A model generated the notes under the pieces. That model worked only from the letters and a program-made list of their open reading frames with translations, searched no databases and was not told where the DNA came from. Of a DNA stretch of 64,000 nt, positions 53,939 through 63,334 are shown piece after piece (the first letter of the stretch is position 1; each line of letters starts with the position of its first letter). The stretch lies in assembly GCA_937951955.1 (NCBI GenBank), contig CALGAD010000112.1, positions 1-64,000 of the forward strand, read 5' to 3'. The stretch comes from an uncultured Bacillaceae bacterium (GTDB lineage: Bacteria; Bacillota; Bacilli; Bacillales; Caldibacillaceae). The position numbers and the translations under genes are program-made.

Positions 53939-55492
53939 GTGGAATATGTAGTTGAAATGCTGAATATAACGAAAAAATTCGGCGATTTTAAAGCGAATGA
54001 TAATATCACCTTGCAAGTGAAAAAAGGGGAAATCCATGCCTTATTAGGTGAAAATGGTGCCGGAAAATCCACATTGATGAACGTGTTGTTCGGCTTATAC
54101 CAACCGGACGGCGGGGAAATCCGGATTAAAGGAAAACCGGTAAAAATCACCGACCCGAACGTGGCCAATGATTTAGGGATCGGGATGGTCCACCAGCACT
54201 TCATGCTCGTCGATACGTTTACAGTTACGGAAAATATTATCCTCGGCATGGAACCTGTGAAACGGGGAACCATCGACATTAAGGATGCCGCAGATGAAAT
54301 CAGCCGGCTTTCCAAACTGTACGGGCTTGATGTCGATCCTTATGCATACATAAGTGATATTTCGGTCGGCATGCAGCAAAGAGTAGAAATCTTGAAAACG
54401 CTATACCGCGGTGCAGATATCATTATCTTTGACGAGCCAACTGCCGTGCTCACACCGCAGGAGATTGATGAACTCCTCGAGATTATGAAAAAGCTCATCA
54501 AAGAAGGCAAATCGATTATTTTAATCACCCATAAGCTGAAAGAAATCATGACGGCCGCCGATCGCGTAACGGTTATCCGCCGCGGTAAGGGCATTAAAAC
54601 ATTGGATGTAGCGGATACGAACCCGGATGAACTGGCTAGTTTGATGGTTGGCCGAAATGTTCATTTCAAAACGGACAAGAAACCGGCCCAGCCGAAAGAG
54701 GAAGTCCTTCGGGTTGAAAATCTCGTCGTGAAAGATTATCGCGGTGTCGAAAAAGTAAAAGGCCTGAACCTTTCTGTACGCCGCGGGGAAATTTTAGGAA
54801 TTGCCGGGGTTGACGGAAACGGACAGTCCGAACTCATCGAAGCGATTACCGGGTTAAGACATGCTGATTCAGGAAAAATTTACCTGAATGGGAAAGATAT
54901 TACAAACAAACGCCCCCGGGAAATTACAGAAACGGGTCTCGGGCACATTCCCCAGGACCGGCAAAAACACGGTCTCGTTCTCCAGTACTCCATTGCCGAG
55001 AACGTGATTTTACAAACATACTATAAAGAACCGAATTCCAAATTTGGTGTTCTCCAGTTTAACACCGTCTACCAAAGTGCCCGCGATATTATCGAAAAGT
55101 ATGATGTCCGGACACAGAGTGAATTCGAAGCAGCTGGCAGCCTCTCCGGTGGTAACCAGCAAAAAGTCATCATCGGCCGGGAAATCGAGCGCCAACCGGA
55201 CTTATTAATTGCTGCACAACCGACCCGGGGACTTGATGTCGGTGCGATTGAATTCATTCATAAACAGCTCGTGGAACAGCGGGATAGCGGAAAAGGTGTT
55301 CTCCTCGTATCTTTCGAGCTCGATGAAATCATGAGCGTCAGCGATCGCATTGCTGTTATTTTTGACGGACAAATCATCGGTATCGTCGATCCGAAAGAGA
55401 CGAACGAACAAGAACTCGGTCTATTGATGGCCGGTCAAACTGAACCACTGGAAAAAAAATCAGACAAAACGATAGAGAGAGAAGGTGAATAA
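53939..55492 (+). CDS. nupO: Nucleoside ABC transporter, ATP-binding protein
   Basis: A 517-residue protein with two ABC domains in tandem. The first has Walker A GENGAGKS at 37-44 and ISVGMQQRVEILK as signature; the second has a degenerate Walker A GVDGNGQS at 290-297 and SLSGGNQQKVIIGREI. This uneven pair is normal for sugar/nucleoside importers of this class. GTG start after AGGGGGG. The 245 bases before it hold a hairpin, a long T-rich stretch and the inverted repeat AGGGTATT 53746-53753 with AATACCCT 53810-53817. Confidence 0.93.
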   Translation: MEYVVEMLNITKKFGDFKANDNITLQVKKGEIHALLGENGAGKSTLMNVLFGLYQPDGGEIRIKGKPVKITDPNVANDLGIGMVHQHFMLVDTFTVTENIILGMEPVKRGTIDIKDAADEISRLSKLYGLDVDPYAYISDISVGMQQRVEILKTLYRGADIIIFDEPTAVLTPQEIDELLEIMKKLIKEGKSIILITHKLKEIMTAADRVTVIRRGKGIKTLDVADTNPDELASLMVGRNVHFKTDKKPAQPKEEVLRVENLVVKDYRGVEKVKGLNLSVRRGEILGIAGVDGNGQSELIEAITGLRHADSGKIYLNGKDITNKRPREITETGLGHIPQDRQKHGLVLQYSIAENVILQTYYKEPNSKFGVLQFNTVYQSARDIIEKYDVRTQSEFEAAGSLSGGNQQKVIIGREIERQPDLLIAAQPTRGLDVGAIEFIHKQLVEQRDSGKGVLLVSFELDEIMSVSDRIAVIFDGQIIGIVDPKETNEQELGLLMAGQTEPLEKKSDKTIEREGE

Positions 55493-55493
55493 A

Positions 55494-56540
55494 TTGTCAA
55501 AAAATCTCAATAAACTACTAATTCCAGTTTTGTCTGTTATTCTCGGTCTTGTTGTCGGTGCGATTATCATGCTCGTTTTCGGTTATAACCCGATTCAAGG
55601 TTATTCCCAACTATGGAACGGAATCGTCGGGGATGTTTACGTGCTTGGCGAATCGATCCGGCAAATCACGCCTTACATTTTAGCCGGTCTTGCATTCGCA
55701 TTTGCGATTAAAACAGGACTCTTTAATATCGGTATTGAAGGACAGCTTATTGTCGGCTGGTTCGCAGCGACATATGTCGGTGTCGTGCTTGATTTACCAC
55801 CGGGTATTCACTTGATCGTTGCCTTGCTCGCCGGTGGTCTTGCCGGAGCCTTATGGGGATTCGTACCCGGTATTTTAAAGGCGAAGTTAGGCGTTAACGA
55901 AGTTGTTGTGACGATCATGATGAACTATACCGCCTTGCACGTGACGAACGCTTTAGTTCGCGCCTGGGCTGGAAAGGATACGTCCGAGCGGATTCACGAA
56001 ACCGCCAGCTTGCGTATTCCTGCCTGGGAAGAGGCGACGATGTACTCCAGAATGCACGCCGGTATCTTTGTAGCACTGATTGCCGTCTTCGTGATCTGGT
56101 ACATATTGAAATACACCACTTTAGGTTATGAATTGAAGGCAGTCGGTTTGAACAGAGATGCGGCCCAATACGCCGGTATGAACGTGGAAAGAAACATTGT
56201 GATTGCCATGATCATTTCCGGATTTTTAGCCGGTCTGGCCGGATCAATGGAAGGTCTTGGAACATTTGAATATGTGGCTACAAAAAGCAGCTTAACAGGA
56301 ATCGGTTTTGACGGGATTGCGGTAAGTATCTTGGGTGCTAACCACCCGATCGGTGTTATTTTCGGTGCCGTGCTCTTTGGTGCGCTGAAATACGGCTCAC
56401 TGAGCATGCCCAACCCGCCAGCTCAAATTCCAGAAGAAATGATTTCGATCATTATCGCAATTATCGTATTCTTTGTTGCCAGCACCTACTTATTCCCGTG
56501 GCTGAAAGAAAAGTTTACAAGAAAGAAAGGGGCGAATTAA
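55494..56540 (+). CDS. nupP: Nucleoside ABC transporter permease 1
   Basis: A 348-residue permease with about ten hydrophobic segments and the family signature IGIEGQLIVGWFAATY followed by GEIGAL-type loops (here VNEVVVTIMMNY). GAAGGTGA places the TTG start at 55494; the GTG at 55485 lies in that site. The gene overlaps nupO slightly and is followed by nupQ after one base. Confidence 0.9.
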   Translation: MSKNLNKLLIPVLSVILGLVVGAIIMLVFGYNPIQGYSQLWNGIVGDVYVLGESIRQITPYILAGLAFAFAIKTGLFNIGIEGQLIVGWFAATYVGVVLDLPPGIHLIVALLAGGLAGALWGFVPGILKAKLGVNEVVVTIMMNYTALHVTNALVRAWAGKDTSERIHETASLRIPAWEEATMYSRMHAGIFVALIAVFVIWYILKYTTLGYELKAVGLNRDAAQYAGMNVERNIVIAMIISGFLAGLAGSMEGLGTFEYVATKSSLTGIGFDGIAVSILGANHPIGVIFGAVLFGALKYGSLSMPNPPAQIPEEMISIIIAIIVFFVASTYLFPWLKEKFTRKKGAN

Positions 56541-56541
56541 C

Positions 56542-57504
56542 GTGAGCTTTTTGGAAATTATTGCATATATTTTCTATAACGCCCTCTATTTTGCAGCACC
56601 CATCATGTTAACGGGTATCGGTACGACATTTTCCGAACGTTCCGGTGTTACAAACATGGGGGTAGAAGGTGGCATGCAGGTCGGTGCTTTCACCGCCATC
56701 ATTGCCAACCTCGCTCTTGCGGAAACTTTTGGCGGCTGGACCCCATGGGTTGCTATCTTAATTGCAAGTATTACCGGTTTACTGTTCTCCCTATTACTCG
56801 CAATTTTCTCGGTTACTTTCCGGGCGGACCAGATTATCATCGGGACCGCGATGAACATGCTGGCTGCCGGTGGTACGGTCTTCCTTGTTAAGAAAATGTT
56901 CGAAGGAAGAGGTCAAACACCGATGATTTCGGAAACAATTCACCGTTATAATATTCCGGTTTTACGAGAAATCCCGGTGATCGGACCGATTTTCTTTGAA
57001 AACGTCTATATCACATCGATCCTGGCTGTGGTCGTTGCCATTCTCGGCTGGGTTGTGATGTTTAAAACACCATTCGGTCTCCGGTTACGTTCCGTTGGGG
57101 AACACCCATTGGCAGCCGATACGATGGGTATTAAAGTTAACCGGATGCGCTATATCGCCGTTATGATCAGTGGTGTTCTATCCGGAATCGGTGGGGCCAT
57201 TTTCGCCCAGACGATCACCCTCGATTACAGCCATGCGACTATCAGTGGTCAGGGCTTTATGGCGATTGCGGCGATGATTTTCGGTAAGTGGAACCCGCTA
57301 GGTACGATGGGGGCGGCCATCTTCTTCGGTTTTGCCAACAGCTTGAGTGCCATCGGACCAAGCTTACCGGTAATCAAAGACATTCCGCAAGTTTACCTTT
57401 ACATCTTGCCTTATGTCTTGACGATTTTAGCCGTTGCCGGATTTATCGGAAAATCCCAGGCTCCAAAAGCCTTGAACCGACCTTATGTTAAGGAAAACAA
57501 ATAG
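56542..57504 (+). CDS. nupQ: Nucleoside ABC transporter permease 2
   Basis: A 320-residue permease related to nupP but shorter, with about nine hydrophobic segments; TNMGVEGGMQVGAF is the signature segment. It pairs with NupP to form the channel. GTG at 56542 follows AAGGGGCG. It closes the importer operon. Confidence 0.9.
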   Translation: MSFLEIIAYIFYNALYFAAPIMLTGIGTTFSERSGVTNMGVEGGMQVGAFTAIIANLALAETFGGWTPWVAILIASITGLLFSLLLAIFSVTFRADQIIIGTAMNMLAAGGTVFLVKKMFEGRGQTPMISETIHRYNIPVLREIPVIGPIFFENVYITSILAVVVAILGWVVMFKTPFGLRLRSVGEHPLAADTMGIKVNRMRYIAVMISGVLSGIGGAIFAQTITLDYSHATISGQGFMAIAAMIFGKWNPLGTMGAAIFFGFANSLSAIGPSLPVIKDIPQVYLYILPYVLTILAVAGFIGKSQAPKALNRPYVKENK

Positions 57505-57515
57505 AATTTACTATA

Positions 57516-57546
57516 AGACTTCCACCGTTTTGGTGGAAGTTTTTTT
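57516..57546 (+). terminator. Terminator after nupQ
   Basis: ACTTCCACC 57518-57526 with GGTGGAAGT 57532-57540, perfect 9-pair stem and 5-base loop, then TTTTTT. Confidence 0.92.
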
Positions 57547-57743
57547 ATCTTCTTTTTATCCGGTTGCCATCATATACATCAAGGGGTACCGGATTATTCT
57601 GTCTTGTTTCCGAAAACTTGCACGTTCACAAATTTTACAGGTAAAATAAGAGAGAAAGCTCATGAACGGTGCAATAATCCATTTATCTTTGCACATGATA
57701 AGGGAAGAGATCGTTTGCCTATACCGCATTGAGGAGGATCTTT

Positions 57744-59018
57744 ATGGTAGTTGAAAGGGAAATAAAGGAAAAAAAGGGTGGAATTACCTTTCATTTCATC
57801 CCGACGAAAAAATTTAAGACGAATACCATCATTTTAAAATTGAAAGCCCCTTTAGCCGAGGAAGATGCGACAAAGCGGGCTCTTTTGGCCAATGTCCTGC
57901 AGAGCGGAACGAAAAATTATCCGACGCGAACGAAATTGCGCGCCTTTTTAGACGATTTATACGGCGCCAGTTTCTCCATCGATTTGCAAAAAAAAGGCGA
58001 GTATCATATTATCAGCCTGACTCTTGAAGTTGCCAACGAAAAGTATCTTACGAATCCCGACCCGCTCATCGATCATGCCCTGCACTTCCTGCATGAAATT
58101 ATTTTCAATCCTCTTACGACGTCAGATTCCTTTGATGAAGCGATTGTAGAAAAAGAAAAACAAATGCTGAAACAGCGCATTCAGGCGATCTACGATGATA
58201 AAATGCGCTATGCCAACATGCGCCTGATTGAAGAAATGTGTCAAGATGAGCCGTATCGGATTCCGGTGAACGGCATACTGGAAGATGTGGACGCCATATC
58301 GGCGCAATCGCTATATTCCTACTACGAGCGCGTTGTAGCCGAAGATGAAATCGATCTCTATATTATCGGGGATATCAATACGGATGAAGTGCTTGCCCGC
58401 TGTGAAAAGGAATTCCCATTTGCCGAACGAATGCCGAAAGTGATCGAACCTGTGGCAGTCGCGCGCAAGGAAGCGGAAAATGTTGTCGTCGAGAAGCAGG
58501 ATGTCGCCCAGGGGAAATTGAATATCGGGTTCCGGACGAATACACGCTACGGTGATGCCGATTACTTTGCCCTGCAGTTGTTTAACGGCCTGTTCGGCGG
58601 TTTTCCCCATTCGAAATTGTTCATGAATGTCCGGGAAAAGGCGAGCCTCGCGTATTATGCGGCAAGTCGCCTCGAGAGTCATAAAGGATTGTTGCTCGTC
58701 ATGACGGGTATTGAAACGAAAAATTACGAAAAGGCGCTGGCGATCATCAAAGAGCAGCTGGAAGCGATGAAACAGGGTGATTTTACCGATAGAGAAATCG
58801 AACAGACGAAAGCTGTGATCCAGAATCAAATGCTCGAGACCCTCGATACGTCCCGGGGTTTGACGGAAGTGTTGTATCACAATGTCATCAGTAAAACGAA
58901 TATTACCGATGATATGTGGATTGAAGGGATTAACAACACGACGAAAGAAGATATCGTTCAGGTCGCGCAAAAAATCGATCTGGATACGGTGTACTTTTTA
59001 TCGGGAATGGAGGCGTGA
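57744..59018 (+). CDS. ymfF: YmfF, inactive M16-family peptidase homologue
   Basis: A 424-residue M16-type protein that lacks the HxxEH zinc motif; the corresponding N-terminal region reads LAEEDATKRALLANVLQSG. It is probably the non-catalytic half of a heterodimer with YmfH, as for mitochondrial processing peptidase. GAGGAGGATC fixes the ATG at 57744; an earlier in-frame ATG has no site. About 240 bases without a gene separate it from nupQ. Confidence 0.87.
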   Translation: MVVEREIKEKKGGITFHFIPTKKFKTNTIILKLKAPLAEEDATKRALLANVLQSGTKNYPTRTKLRAFLDDLYGASFSIDLQKKGEYHIISLTLEVANEKYLTNPDPLIDHALHFLHEIIFNPLTTSDSFDEAIVEKEKQMLKQRIQAIYDDKMRYANMRLIEEMCQDEPYRIPVNGILEDVDAISAQSLYSYYERVVAEDEIDLYIIGDINTDEVLARCEKEFPFAERMPKVIEPVAVARKEAENVVVEKQDVAQGKLNIGFRTNTRYGDADYFALQLFNGLFGGFPHSKLFMNVREKASLAYYAASRLESHKGLLLVMTGIETKNYEKALAIIKEQLEAMKQGDFTDREIEQTKAVIQNQMLETLDTSRGLTEVLYHNVISKTNITDDMWIEGINNTTKEDIVQVAQKIDLDTVYFLSGMEA

Positions 59019-59021
59019 TCG

Positions 59022-60311
59022 TTGGAAAAAATTGAAATTCGACAGTTACAGGAAGAGTTGTATTATGAACAATTGCCCAATGGGCTCGATGTATACATTT
59101 TACCGAAAGCGGGTTTCCATAAAACGTACGTGACGTTTACGACGAAATACGGTTCCATAGATAATGAGTTTGTTCCTCAAGGTGCAACAGAATTCAAAAA
59201 AGTACCGGACGGGATCGCCCATTTTCTCGAACATAAGTTGTTTGAAAAAGAAGACGGCGATGTGTTCCAGCAATTCAGTCAACAAGGGGCATCAGCGAAT
59301 GCCTTCACATCGTTTACCCGCACGGCCTATTTGTTTTCCGCCACGAAAAATGTGGAAGAAAACTTGAAGACGCTCATCGATATGGTACAAACCCCTTATT
59401 TTTCGGAAAAAACCGTGGAGAAGGAAAAGGGGATTATCGGTCAGGAAATTCAAATGTACAACGACAACCCGGATTGGCGGTTATACTTTGGAACGATTGA
59501 AAATATGTATCACTACCATCCGGTGAAAATCGATATCGCGGGAACGATCGAGTCGATCGCGCAAATTACGGAAAAGTTGCTGTATGAATGCTATCACACC
59601 TTTTATCACCCGAGCAATATGTTGCTTTTTATTTGCGGACCCGTGGATGTGGAGAACATGATCGAATTGATCCGGAACGATCAGGAGGAAAGAGGATTTA
59701 CGAAACAGCCGGAAATCAAGCGCCGGGTGGTCGATGAACCGCTGTCCGTTCATAAGAAAGAAAATGTTTTAAAAATGAATGTGAAAACACCGAAATGTAT
59801 GGTCGGGGTGAAGAGCCACCTCACCGGAAAACAGGGCGAGGAATTGCTGAAAACCGAATTATCGTTACAATTATTACTGGATATGTTATTTAGTTTGAGC
59901 TCCGATCATTATCAAGAATTGTACGATTCGGGATATATTGATGAGACGTTTTCTTACGATTTCACGCAGGAAGAAACGTATGGCTTCGCCTTGATCGGCG
60001 GCGATACCCAGCATCCGGATGAACTGGCAAACGCCATCAAGGAAATCTTGTTAAAAGCGAAAAACGGTGAAAATATAACCGCGGAACAGTTGGAACGGAT
60101 GAAAAGAAAGAAAATCGGTTACTATTTGCGGGCCTTTAATTCACCGGAATTCATTGCCAACCAGTTTACCCGCTATGCATTCAACGAGATGAATTTATTC
60201 CAGGTCGTTCCGGTGCTCGAGACGATCACATTCGAGGATGTCGCCAATCTTGCGGATGAATTTGTCGATCCGGAGCGGATAACGGTCTGCAAAGTTTTAC
60301 CGAAAGCATAA
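59022..60311 (+). CDS. ymfH: YmfH, M16-family zinc peptidase
   Basis: A 429-residue peptidase with the active inverted zinc motif HFLEH at residues 67-71 (H67, E70, H71) and an EKEKGIIGQEIQMYNDNP segment holding the distal glutamate. It directly follows ymfF by 3 bases, and the two are almost the same length, which suggests a heterodimer. TTG start after ATGGAGGCG. The substrate is not known. Confidence 0.9.
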   Translation: MEKIEIRQLQEELYYEQLPNGLDVYILPKAGFHKTYVTFTTKYGSIDNEFVPQGATEFKKVPDGIAHFLEHKLFEKEDGDVFQQFSQQGASANAFTSFTRTAYLFSATKNVEENLKTLIDMVQTPYFSEKTVEKEKGIIGQEIQMYNDNPDWRLYFGTIENMYHYHPVKIDIAGTIESIAQITEKLLYECYHTFYHPSNMLLFICGPVDVENMIELIRNDQEERGFTKQPEIKRRVVDEPLSVHKKENVLKMNVKTPKCMVGVKSHLTGKQGEELLKTELSLQLLLDMLFSLSSDHYQELYDSGYIDETFSYDFTQEETYGFALIGGDTQHPDELANAIKEILLKAKNGENITAEQLERMKRKKIGYYLRAFNSPEFIANQFTRYAFNEMNLFQVVPVLETITFEDVANLADEFVDPERITVCKVLPKA

Positions 60312-60375
60312 AATTTCCATGATTTTCGTTTCAACCCCGTCACCCGTGTTGAAGATTTAATGTGTTGCAATCAGC

Positions 60376-60420
60376 CCGAGTGATTGTAAACAACGCCTGT
60401 TTATGTCACTCGGTTGTTTT
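60376..60420 (+). terminator. Terminator after ymfH
   Basis: CCGAGTGA 60376-60383 with TCACTCGG 60406-60413 and the inner AAACA 60388-60392 with TGTTT 60398-60402, followed by TTGTTTT. Confidence 0.8.
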
Positions 60421-60454
60421 ATGTTTAATTTTGTAAAGAGGTGGAGTTGTTTTG

Positions 60455-61183
60455 GTGAAAGAAGCGATTTTAATCACGGGAGCTAGCGGCGATATCGGTC
60501 AGGCGATCGCGAAAACGCTGGCGCGCGCCGGCTACTCACTTTATCTGCACTACCATAAAAATAAAGAAACGATTGCAGGCTTAATTGAAGAGTTCGAGAC
60601 AAAAAATTTAGGCGGCGAATACATTCCGATTCAGGCCGATTTGCGAAAGAAAGAAGATGTCATGCGTTTGTGCCAGGAGATTTATCAAATCGATGGGATC
60701 ATTCACAATAGCGGTGTGAGCGTGACGAAACTATTAACCCAGATGATCGATGAAGAAATCGAAGAGTTGATGGCCGTTCACGTCACAAGCCCGATGCTCA
60801 TCACGAAAACCTTGTTGCCGAAGATAATCAGGCAAAAACGCGGGAATATCATTTTTATCTCCTCGATCTGGGGCCAAACCGGGGCATCGTGCGAAACGGT
60901 TTACTCAGCTGCTAAAGGAGCCCAGATTGCTTTTGCGAAAGCATTAAGTAAGGAACTGGCGCCGAGCCGGATCCGGGTCAATTGCGTTGCCCCGGGAAGC
61001 ATCCGCACGAAAATGTTAAACCATCTGGATGAAAATGAACTGGAAGAAATCATTACCGATATTCCCCTCGGCCGCCTCGGAACGCCGGAAGATGTGGCGC
61101 AAGCGGTTCAATTTCTGTTATCAGAAAATGCGAGCTACATCACGGGACAGGTTTTAGGTGTCAATGGTGGCTGGTATATGTAA
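60455..61183 (+). CDS. ymfI: YmfI, short-chain dehydrogenase/reductase
   Basis: A 242-residue SDR. The nucleotide-binding TGASGDIG is near the start, NSGVS at about 85, and the catalytic YSAAK lies near 150 with an upstream ISS serine region. The C-terminal GQVLGVNGGW is typical of FabG-like SDRs. The substrate cannot be told from sequence. GTG at 60455 fits AGAGGTGGAG best; TTG at 60452 is possible. Confidence 0.87.
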   Translation: MKEAILITGASGDIGQAIAKTLARAGYSLYLHYHKNKETIAGLIEEFETKNLGGEYIPIQADLRKKEDVMRLCQEIYQIDGIIHNSGVSVTKLLTQMIDEEIEELMAVHVTSPMLITKTLLPKIIRQKRGNIIFISSIWGQTGASCETVYSAAKGAQIAFAKALSKELAPSRIRVNCVAPGSIRTKMLNHLDENELEEIITDIPLGRLGTPEDVAQAVQFLLSENASYITGQVLGVNGGWYM

Positions 61184-61466
61184 TCCCGCCAAAAACTGGC
61201 AAGTTTTTCGTATATTTCACCTGAGGCGTCCAACAATAAAGATAAAAGGGAAACATTGTAAAAATTTGTTAATAACATTGTTATACACTTGTTGTGGACA
61301 TTAATTCGAACAAGTGAGACAATCCGTTCAGCGGCGTATTTCGTATTATGAACTTATTTTCACAAAATATATTTTCCTTCCGAATAATTGCTAGAAAACC
61401 TTTAATAGTGGAGGAAAATCATATATTATATAATGAGAGAAGAGTGAATACATAAGCAACGAGACA
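61184..61466 (+). other. ymfI-ymfK interval with palindromes, no gene
   Basis: 283 bases where B. subtilis has ymfJ; no such reading frame is present. Visible are a small stem GCCA/TGGC at 61188-61200 followed by AAGTTTTT, the palindrome TGTTAATAACA at 61267-61277, and the inverted repeat CACTTGTT 61286-61293 with AACAAGTG 61309-61316. A TATAAT at 61429-61434 could be a -10 for ymfK but has no clear -35. Confidence 0.55.
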
Positions 61467-62321
61467 ATGACAGATTTTCACACCCCAGATTCACTTTTTT
61501 TAAAAAATGATTGTGAAGGGGAATTGGCATTGTCCAGGCTGGATCAGAAAAAAGAATGGTATTTAGAATATGAGATTTTGATTAACCGTCCAGGTTTGTT
61601 GGGAGATATTTCATCCTTGTTAGGGATGCTTTCCATAAATATCGTCACGATCAACGGGATCGACCGCGGTCGCAGGGGACTCTTGATTCTGGCGAATAAC
61701 GATTATCAAATCGCCCGCCTTGAGTCGATTTTGCGGCAAATGGAAACGATTCGCCTCCTCAAACTCCGGGAGCCGGAGCTGAGGGACAGGATTGCGGTGA
61801 GACACGGACGGTACATTCAAAGGGATAAAGGAGACCGGAAGACGATCCGGTTCGTCCGGGATGAAATAGGTTTATTGGTTGATTTTATGAGTGAAATTTT
61901 TAAACGAGATGAACCTTCTGTCATCGGTATACGGGGGATGCCCCGTGTCGGCAAATCGGAATCGATCGTTGCCGCCAGTGTTTCGGCCAATAAGAAATGG
62001 CTGTTCATCTCGTCGACATTATTAAAGCAAACGCTGCGGGAAAATCTGTTTCGCGATGAATACAACAACGATAATATATACATCATCGATGGCGCCGTAT
62101 CGGCGAAAAGCCTCAATGAAAGACACTGGGCACTCATTCGCGAAATCATGAATTTGCCCGTCACGAAAGTCATCGAACATCCGGATTTATTTGTCCATGC
62201 ATTCAATTATTCATGGGACGATTTCGATTACATCATTGAATTAAGACATGATGAAGCTGAAGAAATACGGTACGATACGAATTTATTAAGCGGATCAGAT
62301 TTTGATGGATATGATTTTTAA
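61467..62321 (+). CDS. ymfK: YmfK, DUF3388 protein with ACT-like and P-loop parts
   Basis: A 284-residue protein matching B. subtilis YmfK. The N-terminal part resembles an ACT domain (ILINRPGLLGDISSLLGMLSI); the C-terminal part has a P-loop-like GIRGMPRVGKSES near residue 154. Function is unknown. The start is unsure: ATG at 61467 has no strong ribosome binding site, and the family match begins about 28 residues later near KKEWYLEYEI. Confidence 0.8.
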   Translation: MTDFHTPDSLFLKNDCEGELALSRLDQKKEWYLEYEILINRPGLLGDISSLLGMLSINIVTINGIDRGRRGLLILANNDYQIARLESILRQMETIRLLKLREPELRDRIAVRHGRYIQRDKGDRKTIRFVRDEIGLLVDFMSEIFKRDEPSVIGIRGMPRVGKSESIVAASVSANKKWLFISSTLLKQTLRENLFRDEYNNDNIYIIDGAVSAKSLNERHWALIREIMNLPVTKVIEHPDLFVHAFNYSWDDFDYIIELRHDEAEEIRYDTNLLSGSDFDGYDF

Positions 62322-62339
62322 AATGGCAGGTGTTTTTCA

Positions 62340-63224
62340 GTGTCGGAACTAGGCAACAGACTACGTGAAGCAAGAGAAGAAAAAGGGTTAACCCTGGACG
62401 ATTTAGAGGAAATGACGAAAATTCAAAAGCGCTACTTGAAGGGGATTGAAGAAGGAAATTACGATTTGATCCCTGGCAAATTTTATGTCCGCGCCTTCAT
62501 CAAACAATATGCGGAAACGGTCGGCCTTGATGCAGATTTAGTCTTTGAAGAATACCGTTCAGAAATTCCTTCTGTTTATGATGAAGACCTGCCAGAGGCC
62601 ATTAGCCGGACGCAAGCGCGCAGACAGGTCAGTCGCGGTGCGTCTCGCTTTTTCGAAGTCCTTCCGAAAATCATCCTCGCCGTCTTTATCGTCGGTGCGG
62701 TTGTCCTGCTCTGGTATTTCGTCCAGAAGGGCGTTGAAAATCAGGCGGGAGAAGCGGTGAATGAAGCGAGGGGAGAAGAAATCAATGTCCACCAGTCGGG
62801 TGAACTCCCCGCCGCTGATGAAAATGAGGATGCCGGGGAAGATGAAGCGACCGCTGAAGAAAATGAGTCAGCAGAAGAACCCGGAGATGAAGCGGGTCAG
62901 CAAATTCATTTTGTATCCGAAGAAAATAACCGTGAGATTTATGAACTCGTGAATGCGGATCAGTTTCTGCTAAAACTTGCTGTTGTTGATGGGGGTACGA
63001 GCTGGGTGTCCGTCAGGGGCAGTGATGGCAAAGAGATTCAGCAGGCTACCCTCAATATCAATAATCCGGAGCTGGAACTTGATGTCAGTGATCAAGAATT
63101 TGTCGATATCCGCATGGGGTATTCACCGGCAACGGAAATTTTTGTGAACGAAGAAAAACTGGAATTTGAACCGACGAACGATGTGAAAAATATCCGGATA
63201 CAATTTACCCAATCGGAAGAATAG
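62340..63224 (+). CDS. ymfM: YmfM, RodZ-like membrane protein
   Basis: A 294-residue RodZ-type protein. It has an N-terminal HTH_25 domain (residues 3-70, LGNRLREAREEKGLTLDDLE), one membrane helix (about 112-132), an acidic Glu/Ala-rich linker (about 140-185) and an extracellular DUF4115 beta domain. RodZ links MreB to the wall-synthesis machine. GGCAGGTG precedes the GTG start. It precedes pgsA, as in other Bacillaceae. Confidence 0.9.
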   Translation: MSELGNRLREAREEKGLTLDDLEEMTKIQKRYLKGIEEGNYDLIPGKFYVRAFIKQYAETVGLDADLVFEEYRSEIPSVYDEDLPEAISRTQARRQVSRGASRFFEVLPKIILAVFIVGAVVLLWYFVQKGVENQAGEAVNEARGEEINVHQSGELPAADENEDAGEDEATAEENESAEEPGDEAGQQIHFVSEENNREIYELVNADQFLLKLAVVDGGTSWVSVRGSDGKEIQQATLNINNPELELDVSDQEFVDIRMGYSPATEIFVNEEKLEFEPTNDVKNIRIQFTQSEE

Positions 63225-63249
63225 CCTTCTCTGGCTATTCTTCTTTCTT
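63216..63249 (+). terminator. Terminator after ymfM
   Basis: GAAGAATAGCC 63216-63226 with GGCTATTCTTC 63233-63243, perfect 11-pair stem, then TTTCTT. The ymfM stop lies within the stem. Confidence 0.8.
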
Positions 63250-63264
63250 AACGGTAAATTTTCT

Positions 63265-63272
63265 GGTATAAT
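63265..63272 (+). promoter_or_regulatory. Extended -10 promoter of pgsA
   Basis: TGGTATAAT (63265-63272 plus flanking) is a consensus extended -10 with a weak -35. A small hairpin, CTGGT 63283-63287 with ACCAG 63293-63297, lies at the start of the leader. Confidence 0.55.
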
Positions 63273-63334
63273 TTTCCCGTATCTGGTGAAAAACCAGTGC
63301 AACTAACTATTGGAATAATTTTGGAGGTTTGACC

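Noticed and set aside
58311..58970. 219-residue minus-strand frame opposite ymfF
   Set aside because: Antisense shadow of a recognised M16 protein; composition (Phe, His, Arg, Ile) is typical of a mirrored frame and no start signal is present.
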